DNA of 37,404 nt from Dolichospermum compactum NIES-806. GTDB taxonomy: Bacteria; Cyanobacteriota; Cyanobacteriia; Cyanobacteriales; Nostocaceae. The stretch is taken from positions 4,475,713-4,513,116 of the forward strand of contig NZ_AP018316.1 of the NCBI RefSeq assembly GCF_002368115.1, written 5' to 3'. Of this stretch, positions 1 to 6,980 are shown piece after piece (within the stretch, counting starts at the first letter, position 1; each line of letters starts with the position of its first letter). The notes beneath the pieces are model-generated. The model was not told the origin of the DNA and ran no database searches. It saw nothing but the letters and a program-made list of their open reading frames with translations. The position numbers and the translations under genes are program-made.

Positions 1-29
1 TTTCCAGGATTAGAGGATTTACAGGATGA
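1..29 (+). repeat. Dispersed GGATTTACAGGAT repeat, partial copy
   Basis: The first bases match the 3' half of the dispersed repeat seen about ten more times in this window (core TCTGAATCAGGAT followed by ACAGGAT, AAGGAT and ACAGGATG modules). It is cut by the window edge. A second short piece (ATCAGGATTTACTG) lies at 68-81. Confidence 0.7.
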
Positions 30-133
30 TATAAAAAATCATTAATTTCTTTCCTATCTCTTGTCTCAATCAGGATTTACTGCATTATTTTTGATTTTGA
101 TAAGCGGTATACACTTGAATGAGATACAGTCAT

Positions 134-179
134 AAGCCCCCTCCTCGCTTGCGGGGAGGGGGTTGGGGGTGGGGTTCTT
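134..179 (+). repeat. G-rich dispersed palindromic repeat
   Basis: This segment (CCCCCTCCTCGCTTGCGGGG followed by a G-rich tail) is nearly the reverse complement of 28729-28773. The rest of 1-349 holds no gene; it contains only this repeat and pieces of the dispersed repeat around it. Confidence 0.75.
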
Positions 180-276
180 GTATTTGACTCAACCAATAAC
201 CGTTATATCCGTTCTAATTTTCAATCTTATTCATTCTCAAATACTATACTATAAATCATGAATCTGTAGATAATTA

Positions 277-318
277 AATCCTGTTCATCCTCAAATCCTG
301 AAAATCCTGATTCAGACA
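277..318 (-). repeat. Dispersed TCTGAATCAGGAT repeat, minus orientation
   Basis: Read on the minus strand this is TGTCTGAATCAGGAT followed by three further AGGAT-type modules. It lies just upstream of the first protease-WD40 gene, so the leader of that gene probably includes or abuts it. Confidence 0.8.
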
Positions 319-349
319 GTTTAATAAATAAAATCCCAAATCGCAAACA

Positions 350-2041
350 ATGAAATTTACCGATAGACTAACTGCGGCTGTAATGAGTTCTGTAATCATA
401 GTAGTACAAGCACCACCAGCTAAAGCTTTAGAAGAAAGTGCTATTAATAAAATTGCTAAACAAATTACCGTCCGTATTGATGGTAAAATCAAAGAATTTG
501 AGGGAACATCCAATGGTTCTGGAGTAATTGTTGAAAAACAAGGTAATACATATACGGTGCTAACAAATTGGCACGTTGTCCAAATTCCTGGAGAATATAC
601 TATCACTACATTTAATGGTGACACTTATCAAATTAATTCTACTACAGTTAAACAATTAGGAAATTTAGATTTAGCAATAGTGCAGTTTTCTAGTAATAAA
701 AATTATGATAAAGCAACATTAGGAAATTCTAGTCAACTGACAGAAACATCAAGAGTTTATGCTGCGGGATGGGCTGCACCTGATGAAATATGTTTACAAT
801 CATGCTATCGTTTTGTTGATGGAAAAATTACGACTGTTCTGAGAACTTATAAAGATGGATATGGTTTAATTTATAGTAATAATATCGCCCCAGGAATGAG
901 TGGCGGTTCTGTTCTCAATCAGGATGGGGTTTTAGTGGGAATTAATGGCCGTGCATCTACAAATTCTGAAAAGGGTACTACATCTTTTGCGGCTATTCCC
1001 ATTAATGAATATAAGAAATATCAGAATATTCCTACTACACCTCAACCAACTCCTACACCTACGCCACCGCGTCCTACACCTCAACCAAAACCTACAGCAA
1101 TTTCCACACCTTCACCAAATATTAACAATAATACACCTACTGATTTTACTCTTGCCCAAACCCTGACAGGTCATTCTGGCTCGGTTGAGTCTGTAGCCAT
1201 AAGTCCAGACAGGAGAACTTTAGCTAGTGGTAGTGGGGACGAAACTATCAAAATCTGGAATCTAGCCACAGGTGAACTAATCCGCACTTTATCTGGTCAT
1301 TCTGACTGGGTTAGTTCTGTAGCCATAAATCCAGACGGGAGGACTTTAGCTAGTGGTAGTGGGGACAATACTATCAAAATTTGGAATCTAGCCACAGGTG
1401 AACAAATCCGCACCTTATCTGGTCATTCTGACTCGGTTTATTCTGTAGCCATAAATCCAGACGGGAGGACTTTAGCCAGTGGTAGTTGGGACGAAACTAA
1501 AAATATCAAAATCTGGAATCTAGTCACAGGTAAACTAATCCGCACTTTATCTGGTCATTCTAACCCGGTTTTGTCTGTAGCCATAAGTCCAGACAGGAGA
1601 ACTTTAGCTAGTGCTAGTTGGGACGGAACTATCAAAATCTGGAATCTAGCCACAGGTAAACTAATCCGCACTTTATCTGGTTATTACGGGGTTAGGTCTG
1701 TAGCCATAAGTCCAGACGGGAGGACTTTAGCTAGTGCTAGTAAAGACAAAACTACAACTATCAAAATATGGAATCTAGTCACAGGTAAACTAATCCGCAC
1801 TTTATCTGGTCATTCTGAATCGGTTAATTCTGTAGCCATAAGTCCAGACGGGAGGACTTTAGCCAGTGTTAGTGACGACACAACTATCAAAATCTGGAAT
1901 CTAGCCACAGGTGAACTAATCCGCACTTTATCTGGTCATTCTCAAGTGGTTAATTCTGTAGCCATAAGTCCAGACGGGAGGACTTTAGTTAGTGGTAGTG
2001 ACGACAAAACTATCAAAATCTGGCGGGTATCTGGGCGTTAA
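350..2041 (+). CDS. Trypsin-like serine protease fused to a seven-bladed WD40 propeller
   Basis: A hydrophobic N-terminus (residues 1-26, ending PAKA) looks like a signal peptide, so the product is probably exported. Residues about 30-215 are a trypsin-like protease domain with an apparent triad: His75 in TNWHVV, Asp107 in GNLDLA and Ser184 in GMSGGS. A Pro/Thr-rich linker (about 217-255) leads to seven WD40 repeats (about 268-563), one complete propeller. Each blade follows LSGHSxxVxSVAISPDGRTL, then ASxSxDxTIKIWNLATGELIRT, and they are nearly identical at DNA level. Blade 3 carries a 2-residue insertion (DETKNIKIW), blade 5 another (KTTTIKIW) plus a one-residue deletion near its start. It is paralogous to the gene at 5196. 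The substrate is unknown; a sensor-protease role is inferred from domain order. Confidence 0.9.
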   Translation: MKFTDRLTAAVMSSVIIVVQAPPAKALEESAINKIAKQITVRIDGKIKEFEGTSNGSGVIVEKQGNTYTVLTNWHVVQIPGEYTITTFNGDTYQINSTTVKQLGNLDLAIVQFSSNKNYDKATLGNSSQLTETSRVYAAGWAAPDEICLQSCYRFVDGKITTVLRTYKDGYGLIYSNNIAPGMSGGSVLNQDGVLVGINGRASTNSEKGTTSFAAIPINEYKKYQNIPTTPQPTPTPTPPRPTPQPKPTAISTPSPNINNNTPTDFTLAQTLTGHSGSVESVAISPDRRTLASGSGDETIKIWNLATGELIRTLSGHSDWVSSVAINPDGRTLASGSGDNTIKIWNLATGEQIRTLSGHSDSVYSVAINPDGRTLASGSWDETKNIKIWNLVTGKLIRTLSGHSNPVLSVAISPDRRTLASASWDGTIKIWNLATGKLIRTLSGYYGVRSVAISPDGRTLASASKDKTTTIKIWNLVTGKLIRTLSGHSESVNSVAISPDGRTLASVSDDTTIKIWNLATGELIRTLSGHSQVVNSVAISPDGRTLVSGSDDKTIKIWRVSGR

Positions 2042-2043
2042 TT

Positions 2044-2086
2044 TGTCTGAATCAGGATTTACAGGATTTAAGGATTTACAGGATTT
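2044..2086 (+). repeat. Dispersed TCTGAATCAGGAT repeat, canonical copy
   Basis: A clean full-length copy (TGTCTGAATCAGGATTTACA, then GGATTTAAGG and ATTTACAGGATTT) begins two bases after the stop codon of the first protease-WD40 gene. The copy after the second protease-WD40 gene sits at the same position, so it belongs to the duplicated 3' flank. Confidence 0.85.
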
Positions 2087-2160
2087 ATGAGATGTTGTTG
2101 GTAAATTAATCAGTGGATTTATGTTAATTCGAGAAAGATAATAAAGAATGAGAATATAGA

Positions 2161-2385
2161 ATGACATTTAAAGAACAACTGGTTATAGAAATTGAATCAA
2201 TGACGGAAGAAGAAATAGCAGAAGTTCTGATAATGGTTAAGAATATGAAAATAAAAAAAGCAAAAACTCCTCAACGTCAAGGTTCAGGTAAATCACTTTT
2301 ACGTCATGTTGGTAAGTGGCAAGGTGATGATCTTAAAGTTTGTTTACAAGCAGTGTATGATTCACGTGGTTTAGCTGAATTTTAA
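2161..2385 (+). CDS. Small antitoxin-like protein, apparently orphan
   Basis: This 74-residue protein has an acidic helical N-terminus (KEQLVIEIESMTEEEIAEVL), a basic middle (MKIKKAK) and the C-terminal pattern LLRHVGKWQGDDL...YDSRG. From memory that pattern resembles small cyanobacterial antitoxins encoded upstream of PIN toxins. No partner follows on the same strand; the next gene, a PIN toxin at 2501-2902, is convergent and has its own upstream partner. It may be an orphan antitoxin or have lost its toxin. Family assignment is tentative. Confidence 0.6.
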   Translation: MTFKEQLVIEIESMTEEEIAEVLIMVKNMKIKKAKTPQRQGSGKSLLRHVGKWQGDDLKVCLQAVYDSRGLAEF

Positions 2386-2426
2386 TTATATAATATATTA
2401 ACAATTGGTGATAAAATCTCTATTTT

Positions 2427-2467
2427 CATCCTGTAAATCCTTAAATCCTGGACATCCTGATTCAGAC
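2427..2467 (-). repeat. Dispersed TCTGAATCAGGAT repeat, start of duplicated block A
   Basis: Minus-strand copy just downstream of the PIN toxin gene. It is nearly identical to 12124-12165 and marks the left edge of the segment shared with 12124-13551. Confidence 0.85.
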
Positions 2468-2500
2468 AATTAAATTAATTCACCCAATTAATAACTTTTA

Positions 2501-2902
2501 TCACTGCAACCAATTCTCCAAACTCAAACCCTCAACTCTTGTTAAATCACTATCATTAGAAACAACCGTTAAACCTTTAATCATTGCAGTTGCAGCAATT
2601 AAAACATCTTCAGTTTGAATCGGTAAACCCTTTAATCTTAAATTCGCATGAATTTCCGCAGCTTTCTCTAAAATTGCCAAATCATCTAAGAAAATAATAG
2701 GATAGTTTTGGCAAAATTTGTTAAATCTTTCTCTTTGTTTGGGAGCATCAACCGCTAAAAATCCTCTTCTCATTTCAAAATAGGTAATGCAGCTAATAGA
2801 TATACTTTTTCTTTGAGCTTTAATATCTTCAATTCTTTCAGTAACTTGCAGATTCTTCCTAATAGCAAAGGAAACTATATTTGTATCTAACAAATAATTC
2901 AT
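2501..2902 (-). CDS. PIN-domain ribonuclease toxin (VapC-like), copy A
   Basis: This 133-residue protein spans a whole PIN domain. The acidic residues expected for metal binding are visible: Asp6 (LLDTNI), Glu43 (TYFEMRRG), Asp99 (TEDVLIAA), and Asp117 and Asp119 (SNDSDL). PIN toxins of type II toxin-antitoxin modules cleave RNA, usually tRNA or rRNA. It lies 7 bp downstream of the gene at 2910-3212, the usual antitoxin-then-toxin order. A close paralogue is at 12201-12602; the C-terminal halves are almost identical while residues about 15-35 differ. That is where partner contact could vary, which is inference. Confidence 0.88.
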   Translation of the reverse strand: MNYLLDTNIVSFAIRKNLQVTERIEDIKAQRKSISISCITYFEMRRGFLAVDAPKQRERFNKFCQNYPIIFLDDLAILEKAAEIHANLRLKGLPIQTEDVLIAATAMIKGLTVVSNDSDLTRVEGLSLENWLQ

Positions 2903-2909
2903 AAATTAC

Positions 2910-3212
2910 CTATTTTCGTTTAACTGCGTCATCAAAAATAGCCATTTGTTCAGGAGTAAAATCATCCCCTATTTTTGATAATATTTCTACTGACATTATT
3001 CCATCACAATGTTTTTTTAATTCACTATCTGACATATTATTAAATTCTTCAAATGCTAGATTTTTCTGAAAAAGTTTAACCAAATGCTTGACTATTTCTG
3101 AATAATCAAGATCCTCTTTAAATAAAGGATATTCTTCTATTAAAAGAGATACCACTTGCTCAATTCTTTTAATTATTGATTCTTGTTTAATATCACTTGA
3201 TAACATAATCAT
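2910..3212 (-). CDS. Probable antitoxin partner of PIN toxin, copy A
   Basis: This 100-residue acidic protein is predicted mostly helical, with no recognisable DNA-binding motif. Its position immediately upstream of the PIN toxin, and the conservation of that arrangement at 12611-12913, argue for an antitoxin. The paralogues share their N-terminal third (IKQESIIKRIEQVVS) and a C-terminus containing GxDFTPEQMA, and differ more in the middle. An alternative start two codons in (MLSSDIK) is possible. I do not recognise a named family. Confidence 0.65.
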   Translation of the reverse strand: MIMLSSDIKQESIIKRIEQVVSLLIEEYPLFKEDLDYSEIVKHLVKLFQKNLAFEEFNNMSDSELKKHCDGIMSVEILSKIGDDFTPEQMAIFDDAVKRK

Positions 3213-3286
3213 TACCTCTAATCTTAACTATTTTAACAGTATATCATATATCGTCACTCATAATCAACCTACTATTAGCATCCTGT

Positions 3287-3313
3287 AGTCAGAATCAGGA
3301 TGTACAGGATGAT
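3287..3313 (+). repeat. Short copy of dispersed repeat (block A)
   Basis: GTCAGAATCAGGATGT runs directly into ACAGGATGATG. The homologous place in block B (12954-13020) carries 41 extra bases at this junction. Confidence 0.8.
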
Positions 3314-3328
3314 GAAATAAAAGCAATT

Positions 3329-3365
3329 TTGACGCTGCTGATAGCTGTAAAAATTCGTGAAAAGG
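3329..3365 (-). pseudogene. Relic of the gene at 11661-12068 (block A)
   Basis: On the minus strand about 37 bases encode FHEFLQLSAAS, nearly matching SHEFLQLSAASKT of the intact protein encoded at 11661-12068. The same fragment recurs at 13036-13072 in block B. It is too short to be functional and points to ancestral rearrangement between these modules. Confidence 0.65.
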
Positions 3366-3375
3366 GGATGTCATA

Positions 3376-5178
3376 TTAATTACCTTCTTTAATCTCAAAA
3401 GAATCAATCATCTTTTCCACCACAGGCCAGGATTGATCATATTCCTGTTCTGGGGCTTTATATATAATATAGTAGGCTTTCTTTAAATTCATAGTCCCAC
3501 GTTCCAGCACCTTTAATGTACAGCCCTTTTCTTTACGGGTATGAGTAATCTGATATGCGTCAGAATTGCTTAATTTTGGTTCTTCATTAGCTTTTTCTAA
3601 TGTATTCAATTCATCCTGAATAATTGTTTTGGTAACTATTCTTTTATAGTCTTCTAAAGATACAGCTTTACCTAAATCAGCAATATTCACACTAACTTCT
3701 AAAGGACAATTATCTGGTTCAGATTTATCATTGCGAGAAAATTTAACTTTCTCTTGTTCATCTGTTTGTCCAGGTGTTGCTGTCCATTTGTTAGAATATT
3801 GGATGACAAAACTCATGTATTTTTCTGGGTGAGTGTAAGATTTAGTTAATTCTTCTTTCCCAGATTTTAATGAAGATACAACTTTAAAACCAATAAATGC
3901 AAAAGCTAATGATGTAGCAATTCCAGCAATGATGACGAATTTACCCGATAGCAGACTTCGTTCTATAACTTTATTACTTTCATCTTTTTCAGGTGTAATT
4001 TCTATTGTATACACTGATGAAATTGTTCGTATTGTATTTTTGAAGTTATTTAATCTTTTTTCACTTTCTTGAGGAATCAATTCCAAGAAAAGTTTTCTCA
4101 AGGGTTGAATATTGGTTTCTGGATTGCTAATTACTAGATTAGAAATACTACCACTAGAACTATTAGGAATTTTTTCATTAGACTTTATCGGTTCTATAGA
4201 TTTTAATGCTTTTAACGCATCTGCGGCTGTGTTATAGCGAGTTTTTTGATAATCATGATGTACCATTTTATCAATGATACCAATTAGTTTTTGGGTAAAT
4301 TGTTCATCTAATTGAGATTCTGCAAGCAAATGTCGCCATGTAATTTGACCATCATCTTCAAACTTAATACTATTATTATCATATTGCCCTAAATTTGGAC
4401 AAACACCTGTTAAGGCTTGAATACCAATCATCCCTACAGCAAAAACATCAGTATTATACCTGTAAATACCATCAATACGTTCGTGTGGCATATATTCATT
4501 AGTGCCAATAACTCGACTTAGTAGATGATTTTCCATATTATTCATGTCTTTAACTGTACCAAAATCAATCAAAACGAGTTGTTGATCACTTTTTCTTCTG
4601 ATTAAATTTGCTGGTGTGACATCACGGTGAACTAAATGTTTCTCCTCCTGGATAAATTCCAAAATTTCCAAAATATCATGGAGTATTTGCCAAACTTTAC
4701 TACTGTCGAGTTTCTTCGTAGGTGGGAGTTCTTTAGTTAGTTGTTCACCCTCTATATATTCTTCGACTAAATAAAAATCTTGTTTGACTATTAGTAATAA
4801 TCTGTAATTGATGACAAAATAATCTTTTAATTTGGGAATTTGGGAATGTTCTAGTTTATTGAGATGTTCTGCTTCTCGTTTAAATAATCTTTTTCTTTCT
4901 TCAAAATCATCTCTATTTGAGTTTTGTTTAGGCTTGAGGAGTTTGACAACATATTTCTGATTTTTATTAGAAATATCTTCAGCTAAATAGATTTCACCAA
5001 AACCACCTTCATTTAATTTGTCGAGGATTTGATATTCCCCCTTTTGACCTTTGAGGACTTGACCAATTAAGTTTTTGTTATTAAAGGTTGATATCATAAT
5101 ATAATTTCCAGTTAAAAATGTAGGATTTACTGAAATATGGCTATTTTTTACTTTACCTGTCAGTATGTATTTAGACAA
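3376..5178 (-). CDS. Hanks-type Ser/Thr kinase with one TM helix and a C-terminal sensor-like domain
   Basis: The N-terminal kinase domain (about residues 50-325) shows a Gly-rich loop (LNEGGFGEIYLAED), the invariant Lys79 in VVKLLK, catalytic HRD at 184-186 (HRDVTPANL) and DFG at 205-207. All key residues are present, so it is probably active. A linker leads to a single hydrophobic segment (about 413-433), then a C-terminal domain (about 445-600) that resembles PsbP/Mog1-like extracytoplasmic domains in layout. The topology suggests a membrane kinase sensing across the membrane. The first Met leaves only 17 bp to the divergent protease-WD40 gene; Met28 (start at 5097, MISTFNNKN) leaves 98 bp and sits closer to the kinase fold, so I favour it. 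The last quarter is duplicated at 13084-13551. Confidence 0.9.
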   Translation of the reverse strand: MSKYILTGKVKNSHISVNPTFLTGNYIMISTFNNKNLIGQVLKGQKGEYQILDKLNEGGFGEIYLAEDISNKNQKYVVKLLKPKQNSNRDDFEERKRLFKREAEHLNKLEHSQIPKLKDYFVINYRLLLIVKQDFYLVEEYIEGEQLTKELPPTKKLDSSKVWQILHDILEILEFIQEEKHLVHRDVTPANLIRRKSDQQLVLIDFGTVKDMNNMENHLLSRVIGTNEYMPHERIDGIYRYNTDVFAVGMIGIQALTGVCPNLGQYDNNSIKFEDDGQITWRHLLAESQLDEQFTQKLIGIIDKMVHHDYQKTRYNTAADALKALKSIEPIKSNEKIPNSSSGSISNLVISNPETNIQPLRKLFLELIPQESEKRLNNFKNTIRTISSVYTIEITPEKDESNKVIERSLLSGKFVIIAGIATSLAFAFIGFKVVSSLKSGKEELTKSYTHPEKYMSFVIQYSNKWTATPGQTDEQEKVKFSRNDKSEPDNCPLEVSVNIADLGKAVSLEDYKRIVTKTIIQDELNTLEKANEEPKLSNSDAYQITHTRKEKGCTLKVLERGTMNLKKAYYIIYKAPEQEYDQSWPVVEKMIDSFEIKEGN

Positions 5179-5195
5179 GTTTTATTATTGACTAT

Positions 5196-6866
5196 ATGAT
5201 TAAATTTACTTATGGGTTGCCAGTAGCGTTGCTGGGTGCGGCTGTGGTGGTGGTTCAGTCACAAAGGGTGGCAGCTTCTATTCCTCAGCAAGTTCGGGAT
5301 ATTGCTGATAAAATAACAGTTCGCATTGATGGGGCTAATACTGGTTCGGGAATTATTATTAAAGGTGCTGGAAATACTTACACTGTTCTCACTTGTTGGC
5401 ACGTCGTAGACAAGAAAGGAAATTATACTGTGAGGACTGGAGATGGTAAAACCTACCAAGTTAATTACAGCACGGTTAAACGAATTGGTAATATAGATTT
5501 GGCAGAGTTCCAGTTTACCAGTAATGAAAATTATCGTCCTGTGGAGATTGGTAATTCTAGTCAAGTGACTGCTGGGAGTACGGTTTATGCCTTTGGTTGG
5601 GCTGAACCTGACCAGGTAAGTAAGGGGCGAGAATATGTGCCTTTAGAGACAACTGCTAGGGTTGTAAGTCAGCCTGTAGATGAGTATGCTTTGGTTTTAA
5701 GTAATATTGTCAAACCGGGTATGAGTGGGGGTCCAATTTTAGATGAACAGGGGCGTTTGATAGGGGTAAGTGGACTATCTACAATTGATGCGAGATTAGA
5801 AACAAGGGATTTTTTAGGGATTCCAATTAATACTTATAAAGAGATTGCTGGTATTGCAACACCTCTGAAACCGATAGAAATAACTACCAAACCTACTCAA
5901 CCTGAAAAACCACCAGAAATAATAAGAAAACCACCAGAAGTACGTAATAATACACCTACTAATTTTACTCTTGCCCAAACCCTTAGTGGTCATTCTGGTG
6001 ATGTTTATTCTGTAGCCATAAGTCCAGACGGGAGGACTTTAGCTAGTGGTAGTTACGACAATACTATCAAAATCTGGAATCTAGCTACAGGTAAACTAAT
6101 CCGCACTTTATCTGGTCATTCTAGGTCGGTTGTGTCTAGGTCGGTTGAGTCTGTAGCCATAAGTCCAGACGGGAGGACTTTAGCTAGTGGTAGTAGGGAC
6201 AAAACTATCAAAATCTGGAATCTAGCTACAGGTGAACTAATCCGCACTTTATCTGGTCATTCTGGTGATGTTCATTCTGTAGCCATAAGTCCAGAGGGGA
6301 GGACTTTAGCTAGTGCTAGTGGGGACTATACTATCAAAATCTGGAATCTAGCCACAGGTGAACAAATCCGCACTTTATCTGGTCATTCTGACTCGGTTTT
6401 GTCTGTAGCCATAAGTCCAGATGGGAGGACTTTAGCTAGTGGTAGTGACGACAAAACTATCAAAATCTGGAATCTAGCCACAGGTGAACTAATCCGCACT
6501 TTATCTGGTTATTCTGACTGGGTTCGGTCTGTAGCTATAAGTCCAGACGGGAGGACTTTAGCTAGTGCTAGTGGGGACTATACTATCAAAATCTGGAATC
6601 TAGCCACAGGTGAACTAATCCGCACTTTATCTGGTCATTCTAACCCGGTTTTGTCTGTAGCCATAAGTCCAGACGGGAGGACTTTAGTTAGTGCTAGTGG
6701 GGACAATACTATCAAAATCTGGAATCTAGCTACAGGTGAACTAATCCGCACTTTATCTGGTCATTCTGGCTTGGTTTTGTCTGTAGCCATAAGCCCAGAC
6801 GGGAGGACTTTAGCTAGTGGTAGTTCAGACAATACTATCAAAATCTGGCAGTTATCTGAGCGTTAA
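5196..6866 (+). CDS. Second trypsin-like protease/WD40 fusion, divergent from the kinase
   Basis: Same architecture as the gene at 350: signal-like N-terminus (about 1-28), protease domain with His69 (TCWHVV), Asp101 (GNIDLA) and Ser177 (GMSGGP), a shorter Pro/Lys-rich linker (about 225-255) and seven WD40 blades (about 263-556). The blades are even more uniform than in the first copy, with nearly all differences at HSxxVxS and SxDxT. Blade 2 carries a 15-bp tandem duplication that adds five residues (SRSVVSRSVES). The protease domains of the two genes have diverged much more than the propellers, so the blades have been homogenised recently. The shared upstream region with the kinase suggests co-regulation and possibly a kinase-protease signalling pair, which is inference. 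Confidence 0.9.
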   Translation: MIKFTYGLPVALLGAAVVVVQSQRVAASIPQQVRDIADKITVRIDGANTGSGIIIKGAGNTYTVLTCWHVVDKKGNYTVRTGDGKTYQVNYSTVKRIGNIDLAEFQFTSNENYRPVEIGNSSQVTAGSTVYAFGWAEPDQVSKGREYVPLETTARVVSQPVDEYALVLSNIVKPGMSGGPILDEQGRLIGVSGLSTIDARLETRDFLGIPINTYKEIAGIATPLKPIEITTKPTQPEKPPEIIRKPPEVRNNTPTNFTLAQTLSGHSGDVYSVAISPDGRTLASGSYDNTIKIWNLATGKLIRTLSGHSRSVVSRSVESVAISPDGRTLASGSRDKTIKIWNLATGELIRTLSGHSGDVHSVAISPEGRTLASASGDYTIKIWNLATGEQIRTLSGHSDSVLSVAISPDGRTLASGSDDKTIKIWNLATGELIRTLSGYSDWVRSVAISPDGRTLASASGDYTIKIWNLATGELIRTLSGHSNPVLSVAISPDGRTLVSASGDNTIKIWNLATGELIRTLSGHSGLVLSVAISPDGRTLASGSSDNTIKIWQLSER

Positions 6867-6868
6867 TT

Positions 6869-6934
6869 TGTCTGATAGCGTAGCGTGGCGCAAGCCATAT
6901 CAGGATCTCCAGGATTTAAGGATTTACAGGATGA
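6869..6934 (+). repeat. Dispersed repeat with nested 28-bp insert
   Basis: The repeat after the second protease-WD40 gene is split: TGTCTGA, then a short element (TAGCGTAGCGTGGCGCAAGC and a few more bases), then TCAGGATCTCCAGG and so on. The copy at 36669-36733 carries the same insert at the same place in the opposite orientation. Confidence 0.85.
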
Positions 6935-6980
6935 AATGAAAAGTAATAACAATTTACCAATAACTATACATTATCTGATT

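Noticed and set aside
274..624. Minus-strand open frame across the start of the first protease-WD40 gene
   Set aside because: It is antisense to a clearly coding signal-peptide/protease region and part of it translates the dispersed repeat.
945..1166. Plus-strand frame rich in Leu/His within the first protease-WD40 gene
   Set aside because: It is an out-of-frame reading of the Pro/Thr-rich linker; the main frame has the protease and WD40 motifs.
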